Assembly (NCBI GenBank): GCA_900546825.1
Contig: UREE01000048.1
Location: 1-15,715 of the forward strand
DNA length: 15,715 nt
DNA from: an uncultured Collinsella sp.
Lineage (GTDB): Bacteria > Actinomycetota > Coriobacteriia > Coriobacteriales > Coriobacteriaceae
Reading direction: 5' to 3'
The notes beneath the pieces were generated by a model. It saw nothing but the letters and a program-made list of their open reading frames with translations. It was not told where the DNA came from and searched no databases. Both the position numbers and the translations under genes were made by a program. Numbering within the stretch: the stretch's first letter is position 1; each line of letters begins with the position of its first letter. Of the stretch, positions 1 to 7,592 are shown piece after piece.

Positions 1-1
1 G

Positions 2-75
2 GACAGGTTTATTTTGGCAGGTAACAACTGGGGCTTTGCGTTTTCCCAGATAAAACCTGCCAATATAAACCTGTC
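2..75. repeat. Long inverted repeat, 21-bp arms, with nested hairpin
   Basis: Arms 2-22 and 55-75 are complementary at 20 of 21 positions (T13/T64 is the only mismatch). The 32-nt interior holds a second hairpin, CTGGG (28-32) with CCCAG (45-49). A run TCTCTTTTT follows the right arm, so the structure could be the intrinsic terminator of an unseen upstream plus-strand gene. The 11-mer TTTTGGCAGGT occurs at 12-22 and again at 79-89, just outside the repeat, and its complement forms part of the right arm, so a protein-binding role is also possible. It begins one base inside the window, so its full extent is unknown. Confidence 0.75.
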
Positions 76-92
76 TCTTTTTGGCAGGTCGG

Positions 93-98
93 TACAAT
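93..98 (+). promoter_or_regulatory. Candidate -10 box for the HAD-LysR operon
   Basis: TACAAT lies 31 bases upstream of the HAD gene's start codon. No good -35 hexamer sits 16-18 bases upstream; that position falls in the right arm of the long inverted repeat. The assignment rests on the -10 match and position only. Confidence 0.35.
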
Positions 99-129
99 AG
101 ACGGGATTAAGAATGACCGAGGGGACCTT

Positions 130-1038
130 ATGATTAAACTTGTGCTGACCGATATGGACGATACGCTGATTCCAGCCGGGCATGACGGCGCCAGCGACTA
201 CGCCATCGAGGGCATTCATGCCATGCAGGCGGCGGGTCTGCACTTTGGCCCGGTTTCGGGTCGCCAGCCGTCCGCGATGGGCTGGATGTTCAAAAATCGT
301 TCCGAGTGCTTTTCGACCGGCGCGTTCTGCAACGGCCAGGTCATGTTTGTCGACGGTCAGGCGGTCGCTTCGCGCGCGACCGACAACGATGCCCTGATGC
401 GTCTGGCAGACTACCTGGAGCAAGAGACCGACGATACGTACTTGAAGGTCTACAGCCTGGGTGATGACTTTTGGAATAACGATGCCTATTGCGTGACGAG
501 CGATCCCGAGCGTGTGCGCCGCGCCATGGAGTCGGGCGGCAACGCGTGGCTCAAGGGCGAAGAGGCCCCGTGCCGTCCCGTTGTCGATGACGCGCCGGTG
601 TTTAAGGCGAATATCTGGAGTGCTCGTTCGCGTGAGGAGCTCGCGGAGCTACGCGAGCGCGTTGCCGCCGAGGTGCCGGAACTCTCGCTTGTGTTTCCCA
701 ACAACCGAGTGCGCCTGTTCGACATCCTTCCGGCCGGTTGGGACAAGGGCTGCGCTGCGCTGGAGCTGGCGCGCGCTTTGGGCCTGACGCCCGACGAGGT
801 GGCCGTATTTGGCGATTCCGATAACGACCTGCCCATGATCGATGCCGTTCCCAACTCCGTTGCAGTCGCCAATGCCAACGAGGCCGTTACGGCGGCGGCG
901 CGCTGGCATATTGGCGCTGCGGCGGATGATGCGGTCGCCGGGGCTCTGCATCAGATTGCCGCCTGCGCCGCGACGGGGGAGATGCCGTCGTTTATGCGCC
1001 AGATGGACGCGGCGGGTCTTGGCGCCGTGAACGTCTAG
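130..1038 (+). CDS. Cof-type HAD-superfamily phosphatase
   Basis: This encodes a 302-residue cytosolic hydrolase of the haloacid dehalogenase superfamily, Cof/YidA (type IIB) branch. Such enzymes use an aspartate nucleophile and Mg2+ to dephosphorylate sugar phosphates and related metabolites. All four HAD motifs are visible: DMDDT at residues 8-12 (nucleophile D8, acid/base D10), VSGR near 42-45 (Ser43), Lys206 in GWDKG, and GDSDND at 228-233 followed by LPMI. The roughly 110-residue cap between motifs II and III and the total length are usual for the family. AGGGGA precedes the ATG at good spacing. The LysR gene begins 10 bases after the stop, with its ribosome binding site overlapping the stop, so the two are probably cotranscribed. 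The substrate cannot be read from sequence. Confidence 0.92.
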   Translation: MIKLVLTDMDDTLIPAGHDGASDYAIEGIHAMQAAGLHFGPVSGRQPSAMGWMFKNRSECFSTGAFCNGQVMFVDGQAVASRATDNDALMRLADYLEQETDDTYLKVYSLGDDFWNNDAYCVTSDPERVRRAMESGGNAWLKGEEAPCRPVVDDAPVFKANIWSARSREELAELRERVAAEVPELSLVFPNNRVRLFDILPAGWDKGCAALELARALGLTPDEVAVFGDSDNDLPMIDAVPNSVAVANANEAVTAAARWHIGAAADDAVAGALHQIAACAATGEMPSFMRQMDAAGLGAVNV

Positions 1039-1048
1039 GGAGAAAGTC

Positions 1049-1945
1049 ATGAAGCTTCAGCAGCTCAGGTATGTTGTCAAGGTTGCCGAATGCGGTAGCA
1101 TCACCGAGGCCTCGCGCCGACTCTTTGTGTCGCAGCCTTCGATTACCGCGTCGATTCGCGACCTCGAAAACGAGATGGGCGTGCGCATCTTTGAGCGCAC
1201 CAACAAGGGCGTCATTGTGTCCGAGGAAGGCGAGACCTTCTTGGGCTACGCGCGCCAGGTACTCGACCAGGCCGACCTGCTCGAGGGCAAGTACAAGGGC
1301 GCATCCGAGCAGGTGCCGCACTTTAGTGTGAGCTGCCAGCATTATTCCTTTGCCGTTAACGCGTTTGTCGATGTGATCCGTGAGTTCGATGCCGCGCGCT
1401 ACGACTTTACCCTGCGCGAGGAGCAAACCCACGAGATTATCGAGGACGTCGCGCACATGAAAAGCGAGCTCGGCATCCTGTATCTGTCGGAGCACAATCG
1501 CGAGGTCATCGAGCGCATGTTGGCGGCCAACGAGCTCGTGTTCGAAGGGCTCTTCTGCGCCACGCCGCATGTCTTCGTGTGCGCCGACCATCCGCTGGCG
1601 GGCCGCTCGAGTGTGACGCTCGAGAACTTGGAAGACTACCCGTTCCTGTCCTATGAGCAGGGCAGCTATAACTCGTTTTATTATTCTGAGGAGCTGACCT
1701 CGACCTTTGAGCGCCGCAAGAATATCCGCGTGCGCGACCGTGCGACGCTGTTCAACCTAGCTATGGGCCTTAACGGCTACACGGTGTGTTCGGGCGTGAT
1801 CAGCCATGAGCTTAACGGCCCCGGTATTATCTCGATTCCGCTCGATGTAGACGAGTACATGGAGATCGGCATTATCACGCGCAAAAATACGACGCTCACG
1901 CGCTATGGGCAGGCCTATATCGAAGCGATTCGTCAGCATATTTAG
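1049..1945 (+). CDS. LysR-family transcriptional regulator
   Basis: A 298-residue DNA-binding regulator. Residues 1-60 are the typical winged helix-turn-helix (MKLQQLRYVVKVAECGSITE, then ASRRLFVSQPSITASIRDLE), followed by the linker helix and a periplasmic-binding-protein-like effector domain at about 90-295. The length is normal for the family. The start is supported by AGGGAGAAAG overlapping the HAD stop codon. The gene sits between the HAD phosphatase and a MetE-like methyltransferase on the same strand. LysR proteins often control an adjacent gene, and several family members respond to methionine or cysteine metabolism, so the methyltransferase is the natural candidate target; this is inference. 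The effector cannot be named from sequence. Confidence 0.93.
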   Translation: MKLQQLRYVVKVAECGSITEASRRLFVSQPSITASIRDLENEMGVRIFERTNKGVIVSEEGETFLGYARQVLDQADLLEGKYKGASEQVPHFSVSCQHYSFAVNAFVDVIREFDAARYDFTLREEQTHEIIEDVAHMKSELGILYLSEHNREVIERMLAANELVFEGLFCATPHVFVCADHPLAGRSSVTLENLEDYPFLSYEQGSYNSFYYSEELTSTFERRKNIRVRDRATLFNLAMGLNGYTVCSGVISHELNGPGIISIPLDVDEYMEIGIITRKNTTLTRYGQAYIEAIRQHI

Positions 1946-2016
1946 CTCACTTCGAGATACCCATGTGAGGCTGAGCTCCACTGTTGCTCAGTATAGAAAA
2001 AACTAATAACAAACCT

Positions 2017-2059
2017 ATATAAACGTATATTTTACGATGGCCATATAAGCGCTCATACT
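2017..2059 (+). promoter_or_regulatory. Candidate promoter and AT-rich dyad upstream of the MetE-like gene
   Basis: The 152-bp gap after the LysR gene is conspicuously AT-rich around 1990-2050. It contains TTTACG (2031-2036) and CATACT (2054-2059) separated by 17 bases, a reasonable but imperfect sigma-70-type pair. Immediately upstream is a small dyad, ATATA-AACG-TATAT (2017-2030), placed where a LysR activator could bind next to the -35. No clear terminator for the HAD-LysR operon is visible here. Confidence 0.35.
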
Positions 2060-2097
2060 CTGTCCCAGTAAAGCAACCAATGCAAAGGGAGATATCT

Positions 2098-3231
2098 ATG
2101 AGCACTTCAATTCAATCGAACGCGCCGTTTCGCGCTGATATCGTCGGCAGCTTTCTTCGTCCGCAGACCGTAAAGGATGCCCGCGCTGCCTATGCGGCAG
2201 GCACGCTTGATGCCGAGGAGCTTAAGGCCGTCGAGGACGATGCCATTCGCGATTTGGTGGCAAAGCAAAAGGCCGCCGGCCTGCAGGTCATCACCGATGG
2301 CGAGTTCCGCCGCAGCTACTGGCACCTCGATTTTATGTGGGGGCTGAACGGCGTCGAGCGTCGCACCTCGCGTACGGGCTATATGTTCCACGATGAGGAG
2401 ACCACCGCCGATACCGCCGTGGTAACCGGTCCCATTTGCGGCGAGAATCATCCGTTTGTCGAGCACTTTAAGTTTGTCAAGGCACTTGAGGGCGAGGGCC
2501 ACGTTGCACGCCAGACCATCCCGGCGCCGATTCAGACGTTCTCCGAAGTTACGCTCGACCGCTGCGATGGCCAGCAGGAGAGCCTGCGCGCTGTCTATAA
2601 GACCGACGAAGAGCTCGCCGACGCTATCGCCGCGGCATACCGCACCGTGATTGCCGACCTGTATGCCGCAGGCTGCCGCAACATTCAATTTGATGACTGC
2701 ACCTGGGGCATCTATTGCGATACCGACTTTGTGGCAAAGACTGGTATGAGCCCGGTCGACCTGCAAAAGGTGTCCGAGCTGGGCGTGGCGCTCAACAATG
2801 CCGCCATCGCGGGCAAGCCCGACGATTTGGTTATCAACACGCACGTATGCCGCGGCAATTACCACTCCACCTATGCCTTCGAGGGCGGCTATGACCCCAT
2901 CGCGCCGTACCTGTTCGCACACGAGAACGTCGATGCGTTCTACCTTGAGTTCGATACGCCGCGTGCCGGTGGCTTTGAGCCGCTCAAGTACGTTGCCCCC
3001 GGCAAGAAGGTCGTGTTGGGCCTGGTGACCACCAAGGCCGCTGAGCTTGAGGACGAGGATGCCATCGTCGAACGCATTCACGAGGCTGCAAAGTATGTTC
3101 CGCTCGAGAACCTGTATCTGTCGCCCCAGTGCGGCTTTGCCAGCTGCGAGATTGGCAACAAGCTGACCGAGGATGAGCAATGGGCAAAGATCGCGCTGGT
3201 CAAGCGCGTTGCCGAGCGCGTTTGGAAATAG
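2098..3231 (+). CDS. MetE C-domain-like methyltransferase (YxjG/YxjH type)
   Basis: A 377-residue protein matching the C-terminal catalytic half of cobalamin-independent methionine synthase, without the N-terminal half. Family members transfer a methyl group to a zinc-bound thiol such as homocysteine. The predicted zinc ligands are present: H249 and C251 (THVCRG), E284 (YLEFD) and C345 (SPQCGFAS). Their spacing (2, 33, 61) keeps the E-to-C distance of 61 known from E. coli MetE. The N-terminus RADIVGSFLRP is typical of the short family members. The start at 2098 is chosen because AAGGGAG lies 8 bases upstream; an in-frame ATG at 2080 has no comparable site. The methyl donor, folate or a small methylated compound, is not determined. 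A link to the upstream LysR regulator is likely. Confidence 0.88.
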   Translation: MSTSIQSNAPFRADIVGSFLRPQTVKDARAAYAAGTLDAEELKAVEDDAIRDLVAKQKAAGLQVITDGEFRRSYWHLDFMWGLNGVERRTSRTGYMFHDEETTADTAVVTGPICGENHPFVEHFKFVKALEGEGHVARQTIPAPIQTFSEVTLDRCDGQQESLRAVYKTDEELADAIAAAYRTVIADLYAAGCRNIQFDDCTWGIYCDTDFVAKTGMSPVDLQKVSELGVALNNAAIAGKPDDLVINTHVCRGNYHSTYAFEGGYDPIAPYLFAHENVDAFYLEFDTPRAGGFEPLKYVAPGKKVVLGLVTTKAAELEDEDAIVERIHEAAKYVPLENLYLSPQCGFASCEIGNKLTEDEQWAKIALVKRVAERVWK

Positions 3232-3278
3232 CGGTAACGTTTGCAGGTGACGGCGCGTGCGAGACATGGTGCATCGCG

Positions 3279-3330
3279 TACAATGGTTCGGATCGTATCG
3301 TTCGGGCAGGTTATCCGATATGCCCGATCG
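3279..3330 (+). promoter_or_regulatory. Candidate -10 box and leader hairpin of uraA
   Basis: TACAAT at 3279-3284 suggests a separate promoter for the uracil permease, although no good -35 is seen. Downstream, CGTTCGGGCA (3299-3308) pairs with TGCCCGATCG (3321-3330) with one mismatch and a 12-base loop, ending 24 bases before the start codon. It could be a leader regulatory hairpin. The loop does not match the PyrR-binding consensus as I know it, so no regulator is proposed. Confidence 0.3.
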
Positions 3331-3353
3331 CCCTTCCATTCGAAAGGACATCC

Positions 3354-4688
3354 ATGTCCCAGTCTTCGACGCCCGCCGTCACCGATGCCATCTACGACGC
3401 ATCGTCGCTCGGCCGCCCGCGCATGTTTTTGCTCGGCCTACAGCACCTGTTTGCCATGTTTGGTGCCACGGTGCTGGTGCCCGTGCTCACCGGTCTCTCG
3501 GTTTCGGCAACGCTTTTGTTTGCCGGCTTGGGCACGCTGCTGTTCCACTTCCTGTCGCGCGGTAAGGTGCCGGCCTTCTTGGGCTCGTCGTTTGCCTTTA
3601 TTGCCGGTTATGCCGCAATCGCGCCCAACGGCGAGGCCGAGCTTTTGCCCTACGCCTGCCTGGGTGTAGCCTGCGCCGGCCTGCTCTATCCGGTGCTGGC
3701 GGCCCTGTTCCGCGCGTTTGGCGCCAAGCGCGTCATGCGCTTCTTTCCGCCGGTGGTGACTGGTCCCATCGTCATTTCCATCGGCTTGATCCTGGCAAGT
3801 TCCGCTATTACTAACTGCCAGACCAACTGGCTTGTGGCTGTCATTGCCGTTGCCGTTATCGTCATCTGCAACATCTGGGGCCGCGGCATGGTCAAGATCG
3901 TGCCGATTCTGCTGGGCGTTGTGGTGAGCTATGCCGTTGCGGCTGCGCTGGGCGAGGTCGACTTCTCTGGCGTCGCAGCCGCTCCCTGGGTTGGCTTGCC
4001 CATCGTGTGGGACAACACCGTGTTTGCGCTCTTTGGCCCGCAGTTCGATAGCGGCCTTGCCACGACGGCCATCATTACCATCATGCCGCTGGCCTTTGCG
4101 ACCATGATCGAGCATATCGGTGATATCTCGGCTATCGGCTCCACTTGCGAGCGTAACTACATCGCCGATCCCGGTCTGCATCGCACGCTGCTCGGCGACG
4201 GCCTTGCCACGATCCTGGCTTCGCTCTTTGGCGCTCCGGCCAACACCACCTATGGCGAGAACACCGGCGTGCTCGCCCTGACGCGCGTGTTCGACCCGCG
4301 CGTGATCCGCATTGCCGCGTGCTGCGCCATCGTGCTTTCGTTCTGCCCCAAGTTCGCCGCGGTCATCGCCGCCATGCCGGCATGCGTTATCGGCGGCGTG
4401 TCGCTCGTGCTCTACGGCATGATCAGCGCTGTGGGCGTCCGCAACCTCATCGAAAACCAGGTCGATTTCCAGAACAACCGCAACGTGCTGGTGGCAGCTC
4501 TGGTGCTCGTGCTCTCGCTCGGCATTGCGTACAGCACCGCCGGTGCCATCGTGTTGGAGCTGGGCGGCGTGACGATTTCGCTTTCGGGTCTTGCCGTGGG
4601 TTCGCTGGTGGGCATTGTGCTCAATGCCATCCTACCGGGTAACGACTTTGAGTTTGATGTCTCCGAGCTTGAGGAGGCTGCTGAGTAA
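3354..4688 (+). CDS. uraA: Uracil permease, NCS2 (UraA) family
   Basis: A 444-residue integral membrane protein of the nucleobase:cation symporter-2 family, expected to have 14 membrane segments and to import uracil with protons. Family hallmarks are visible: FLGLQHLFAMFGATVLVPVL near the N-terminus; the substrate-site stretch MIEHIGDI containing the Glu and His that line the uracil pocket in UraA; DPGLHR; and NTTYGENTGV with the second conserved Glu, followed by GGVSLVLYG. The start at 3354 is chosen because GAAAGGA lies just upstream and the family-like sequence begins there; in-frame extension to 3180 would overlap the previous gene and adds no recognisable sequence. A shared hairpin terminator lies immediately downstream. 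Uracil is the most likely substrate, but the closely related xanthine carriers cannot be fully excluded. Confidence 0.93.
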   Translation: MSQSSTPAVTDAIYDASSLGRPRMFLLGLQHLFAMFGATVLVPVLTGLSVSATLLFAGLGTLLFHFLSRGKVPAFLGSSFAFIAGYAAIAPNGEAELLPYACLGVACAGLLYPVLAALFRAFGAKRVMRFFPPVVTGPIVISIGLILASSAITNCQTNWLVAVIAVAVIVICNIWGRGMVKIVPILLGVVVSYAVAAALGEVDFSGVAAAPWVGLPIVWDNTVFALFGPQFDSGLATTAIITIMPLAFATMIEHIGDISAIGSTCERNYIADPGLHRTLLGDGLATILASLFGAPANTTYGENTGVLALTRVFDPRVIRIAACCAIVLSFCPKFAAVIAAMPACVIGGVSLVLYGMISAVGVRNLIENQVDFQNNRNVLVAALVLVLSLGIAYSTAGAIVLELGGVTISLSGLAVGSLVGIVLNAILPGNDFEFDVSELEEAAE

Positions 4689-4708
4689 CAACTGCGTCCA
4701 GCTGAATC

Positions 4709-4747
4709 AAAAAATGGCGCCCATGCGTACGCGCGGGCGTCATTTTT
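4709..4747. terminator. Bidirectional intrinsic terminator between uraA and the esterase gene
   Basis: ATGGCGCCC pairs with GGGCGTCAT (one G-T wobble) around a 12-base loop. An A-run lies on the left and a T-run on the right, so it reads as a terminator in both directions. It lies between the convergent uraA and esterase genes, and the T-run touches the esterase stop codon. Confidence 0.85.
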
Positions 4748-5411
4748 AATGCGTCAATATCCAGTGGATGCCACGTGCCATGCGCAGATCGGTTTGGGCA
4801 AAGTGATTGCCGGGGTTGAGCTCCAGCGTTGTTGGAATGCCGCGCGCGACGAGCAACGCTTCCATCGCGCGTGTGTCGTCGAGTACATGCCGCATCATGC
4901 GGTTGGGTGTCTTGGTCTCCTTTTTGCCGAGTGACAGATAGACGGCCTGCGGGTTGCCGGCAAAAGGGGCCGTGCTGGCGCGATCGACAAAGTCGGGAAA
5001 CCACAACGACCCCGATGCGCTTGCGGCGCGGCTAAAGGCGTCGGTTTGCCAGAGGGACCAGAGCGCGAAGAGGCCCGCGAGCGAGTAGCCGGCAATGCCG
5101 CGCCAGGTGGGCGGCTGAGGAAGCGACGACTCGGCCTCTGGGATTATCCAGTTCAACAGCTCATCGAGAAATCCGGAAGCCTGACCGCCAAAGGGCTCGG
5201 CATCGCGCACGGTTCCGTCGCATCCCCAGGGGCTCAGCTCGCGATTCCAGTTGAGGCTGCCAATGCCGACAAGCGTGAAGGGCGGGCAGTTGAGCTCTCG
5301 GCAGCGTTCATAAACCTCCGCGCCGTCGCCCATGACCACGGGAAGATAGATGACTGGTGCGCTTTCGGCATGCTGTGCATGAACGGTTATCTGCTTTTGA
5401 TGCGCTTCCAT
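4746..5411 (-). CDS. Alpha/beta-hydrolase, putative esterase (enterochelin-esterase-like fold)
   Basis: A 221-residue hydrolase resembling the Fes/BesA-type putative esterases. The nucleophile elbow is GYSLAG, Ser110 in a G-x-S-x-A form rather than G-x-S-x-G, followed by LFALW and the typical SGSLWFPDF. His203 in NPGNHF is the likely catalytic histidine. The acidic residue is less sure; the GKKETKTPN segment (162-170) is where this subfamily usually has conserved acids. No signal peptide or membrane segment is present, so it should be cytosolic. The start at 5411 is chosen because GAGAAG lies just upstream of MEAHQKQ; the longer reading to 5459 lacks such a site. It stands alone, converging on uraA. 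The substrate is unknown, and no siderophore genes are nearby to support a role in iron release. Confidence 0.8.
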   Translation of the reverse strand: MEAHQKQITVHAQHAESAPVIYLPVVMGDGAEVYERCRELNCPPFTLVGIGSLNWNRELSPWGCDGTVRDAEPFGGQASGFLDELLNWIIPEAESSLPQPPTWRGIAGYSLAGLFALWSLWQTDAFSRAASASGSLWFPDFVDRASTAPFAGNPQAVYLSLGKKETKTPNRMMRHVLDDTRAMEALLVARGIPTTLELNPGNHFAQTDLRMARGIHWILTH

Positions 5412-5525
5412 GACGGGCTTCTCTCGACGTTGTGATATCGACGGCCCCCATTGTCGCACGCCGGCTCATGCAGGTTGGGCTAGACAAAAGACAATCTCGT
5501 GCATACCCTGCGGACGCATATGGAA

Positions 5526-5561
5526 AACGCCACCGCCGGAGGGGAGCTCGGCGGTGGCGTT
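5526..5561 (-). terminator. Intrinsic terminator of the distal surface-protein gene
   Basis: AACGCCACCGCC pairs perfectly with GGCGGTGGCGTT (12 bp, 12-base loop). On the minus strand TTTTCC follows. It lies 58 bases beyond the stop of the surface-protein gene and upstream of the esterase gene. Confidence 0.82.
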
Positions 5562-5618
5562 GTTAAACGGTGCTGGGACTCGGGGCCTTCGCGGGAGCTG
5601 CCATGTGCGCAGAGGCGT

Positions 5619-7388
5619 CTACGAGCGTTTGCGGCTCGCCATGGTGCCTGCGGCGATAGCGGCTGTTCCCGCAAGGACGGTTGCCACGATGGCCGCACCC
5701 GAGGTGTCGCCGGTTGCCGCGAGCACGCCGGTGGCCTTGGCCTTCGTGGTTGCAACCGCAACGGTCTTGGTCGTCTTTGCGCCCTCGGGCTTGGGGTCCT
5801 GCTTGGACTCCGCGGGCTTGGTCTCGTCGGGCTTGGGGTCTTCCGGCTTGGCTACCTCGGGAGGTGCGATGACCATGCTCTTGGCGACAGCTTCGTTATA
5901 GGGGGAGTCGATCACAGCGTCGCCCGTGCCGATGGCTTGGCCTGCCTCGTAGATGCCGTTACGGAGCTTGCGATAGTCAATGACCTTGCCGCCTTCGGGC
6001 GTCTGGATGGCGGCGTTCTCAATCTTGATGGTGCCGATTGTCTTGCCGTCAGCGCTCATGGCACGGGCAAAGATTGCCGCTGTATCTCCTTCGGCCGTTA
6101 CCTTGCTGCGGATGATCGAGATGACTGCGGGTGTGACGCCCTCGCCGGTCTGGGCGATGATGCCGATGTTCTCGCCTTGGGGCTCGGGGCTCGTCTCGCC
6201 ATCTTGGTTTTCGCTGTAGGGGGTGGGGCCGTCGCCGTTCTCGACATAGCGGGCTATGGCCTTGACAACGGAGTCGCTGATGTAGATGTGGCCACCCTTC
6301 TCGTTGGGTCGATCGTTTCTGGTGGAGAATGCAGCCGAAACCTCGCCTTCCGCAAACGCGTCCACGGTGGAGCCGTTCTTGACGACGATGTCGTCCTGGT
6401 AGGTGAAGAGGGCGATGGCGCCACCGTATCTGCCTTTACCTGCACGGACCGTCACGTTTGCATGATCGAGGGTGATGCCCTTGTGGGCATAGACGCCATA
6501 TTCAACACCGTTTACGTTGAGGGAGGCGTTTGTGGCTGCGAGGCTGCCCTTGGCCTCGACGGCAGCGTCTTTCTCGGAGCTTGCCTTGACCTGGCTGCCG
6601 TCCGAGATGTTGATATTGCCGCCGCTCCAAAGGGCCTCACCATCAGCTGAGCTTGCCTCGACCGTCCCGCCACCCTTGATGGTGAGGTTCTTGTCGGTTC
6701 CAATACCCTTGTCCTCGGTAGCCCTGGCGGTGACGGCTCCGCTGTCGTCAATCGTGATATTGCCGTTTGCCCTGATGCCATCCGATGCACCCGTGGCGTT
6801 GACGTTGCCCGAACCTTTGATAGCGAGATCACCCCCGGCATTGATGGCATCAAACCCAGTGCTCGTGGCGTTGACGGATCCGGCTCCGTCGATGTTGATA
6901 TTACCCGTGGAGAGGATAGCGTCCTCAGTAGATGTCACGCTGAGCGTGCTGCCCGCGTCGCCTTGGATATTGAGCTCGGCATTCTCGTTAGTGCCATGAG
7001 AAACGTTGATGCTTTCGATCCATTCGGCAGTGACGATGTTGGTTCCCGAGTAATTCACGTTGAGCTTGCCTGCGGCCTGGATCTCGCCGCCGTTATAGTT
7101 GTTGAGCTTCAAGTCGTCGGCGCCGTCCCACGACCAGGTACCGGCCTCGTCGCTCGCCGCGGTGTTGTACTTGTTGCCGCCGACCTTGACCCATTCCGCT
7201 GCGAGCGAGACGCTCGGCATGAGCAGCGAGCTCACCGTGAGCGCGCACACGGCGCCCGCGACGATGCGGCGCGTCACGCGGCGCCAGCTGCCGTGCGCGA
7301 GTCCTATGCGACGGCGAACGTCGGGTTCGGCAACATGGGTTCCGGCGGTAGTGTCATTGCGTTTGGGGGTCGTGAACAAGGCTGCCAT
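5619..7388 (-). CDS. Cell-wall-anchored beta-helix surface protein, Cthe_2159-like, paralog 1
   Basis: A 589-residue surface protein of unknown exact role. It has a long secretion signal with a basic N-region (RRVTRR near 36-41) and hydrophobic core, and a probable cleavage near SLA-AEW at about 63-64. Residues 154-318 hold about seven imperfect 23-residue repeats of the type G-N-I-N-I-D-G-x-G-x-V-N-A-T, typical of a right-handed beta-helix as in the Cthe_2159 polysaccharide-binding family. A proline/lysine-rich wall spacer (about 509-540) leads to LAATG (556-560), a hydrophobic helix and a SRKRS tail, a sortase signal of the LAxTG kind associated with class E sortases of actinobacteria. The start at 7388 is chosen for GGGAG just upstream and agreement with the paralog. 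It is 60-70% similar by eye to its neighbour; carbohydrate binding is inferred from fold. Confidence 0.85.
   Translation of the reverse strand: MAALFTTPKRNDTTAGTHVAEPDVRRRIGLAHGSWRRVTRRIVAGAVCALTVSSLLMPSVSLAAEWVKVGGNKYNTAASDEAGTWSWDGADDLKLNNYNGGEIQAAGKLNVNYSGTNIVTAEWIESINVSHGTNENAELNIQGDAGSTLSVTSTEDAILSTGNINIDGAGSVNATSTGFDAINAGGDLAIKGSGNVNATGASDGIRANGNITIDDSGAVTARATEDKGIGTDKNLTIKGGGTVEASSADGEALWSGGNINISDGSQVKASSEKDAAVEAKGSLAATNASLNVNGVEYGVYAHKGITLDHANVTVRAGKGRYGGAIALFTYQDDIVVKNGSTVDAFAEGEVSAAFSTRNDRPNEKGGHIYISDSVVKAIARYVENGDGPTPYSENQDGETSPEPQGENIGIIAQTGEGVTPAVISIIRSKVTAEGDTAAIFARAMSADGKTIGTIKIENAAIQTPEGGKVIDYRKLRNGIYEAGQAIGTGDAVIDSPYNEAVAKSMVIAPPEVAKPEDPKPDETKPAESKQDPKPEGAKTTKTVAVATTKAKATGVLAATGDTSGAAIVATVLAGTAAIAAGTMASRKRS
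6435..6929 (-). repeat. Beta-helix repeat region of paralog 1
   Basis: About seven imperfect repeats of roughly 23 codons. Each has a small-residue turn (DGI, DAI, GVY), then a G-x-L/I-x-I strand, then a G-x-V-x-A strand. They are repeats at the protein level and are poorly conserved as DNA. Confidence 0.75.
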
Positions 7389-7462
7389 GGCTGCTCCCGT
7401 TCTCATAGGGCCTGTACGACTAGATTCAGCGTATCTGCTGGATGTTGCCGGCGGTAGTGCCG

Positions 7463-7484
7463 TTTGGAGGGCAAAATGGCCAAA
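7463..7484. promoter_or_regulatory. Dyad in the conserved leader of paralog 1
   Basis: TTTGG and CCAAA flank 12 bases, inside a 27-bp block (7452-7478) that is identical in the leader of the second paralog (9508-9534). It lies 64-96 bases upstream of the start codon, where a promoter or operator would be expected. I cannot see a convincing -35/-10 pair on the minus strand. Confidence 0.45.
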
Positions 7485-7533
7485 ATGGGGGAGAAATAGG
7501 CCGCGCGTCGGCGCAGGGACCGGCGCTAAAAGA

Positions 7534-7566
7534 AAAGCGCGGGGCCGCATGGCGACTCCGCGCTTT
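7534..7566 (-). terminator. Duplicated copy of the purine permease terminator
   Basis: AAAGCGCGG pairs with CCGCGCTTT (9 bp, 15-base loop), followed on the minus strand by TTCTTTTAG. It is the duplicate of the hairpin at 9591-9625 and is now the only evident terminator downstream of paralog 2, which it reaches through the permease remnant. Confidence 0.78.
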
Positions 7567-7592
7567 ATTGTTCAGCTTTTGCAGCCTTGCCC

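Noticed and set aside
2107..3351. 414-codon minus-strand open frame opposite the MetE-like gene
   Set aside because: It has no domain resemblance or ribosome binding site, and it overlaps a plus-strand gene with intact zinc-site motifs.
4746..5411. Specific assignment of the esterase as an enterochelin (siderophore) esterase
   Set aside because: The fold resembles that group, but the serine motif is G-x-S-x-A and no siderophore uptake or synthesis genes are nearby. Only a general esterase call is supported.
5499..6650. Long plus-strand open frame (383 codons) antisense to surface paralog 1, and a similar one at 7960-8946 antisense to paralog 2
   Set aside because: Both follow from the Gly/Ala/Asp-rich, GC-biased codons of the real minus-strand genes. 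They lack a ribosome binding site, a recognisable domain and consistent ends, while the minus-strand readings have signal peptides, repeats and anchors.
6435..6929. Regular repeats that at first suggested a CRISPR-like or tandem DNA repeat array
   Set aside because: The repetition is at the protein level (about 23 residues) in an open frame. The DNA units are not identical and there are no spacers.
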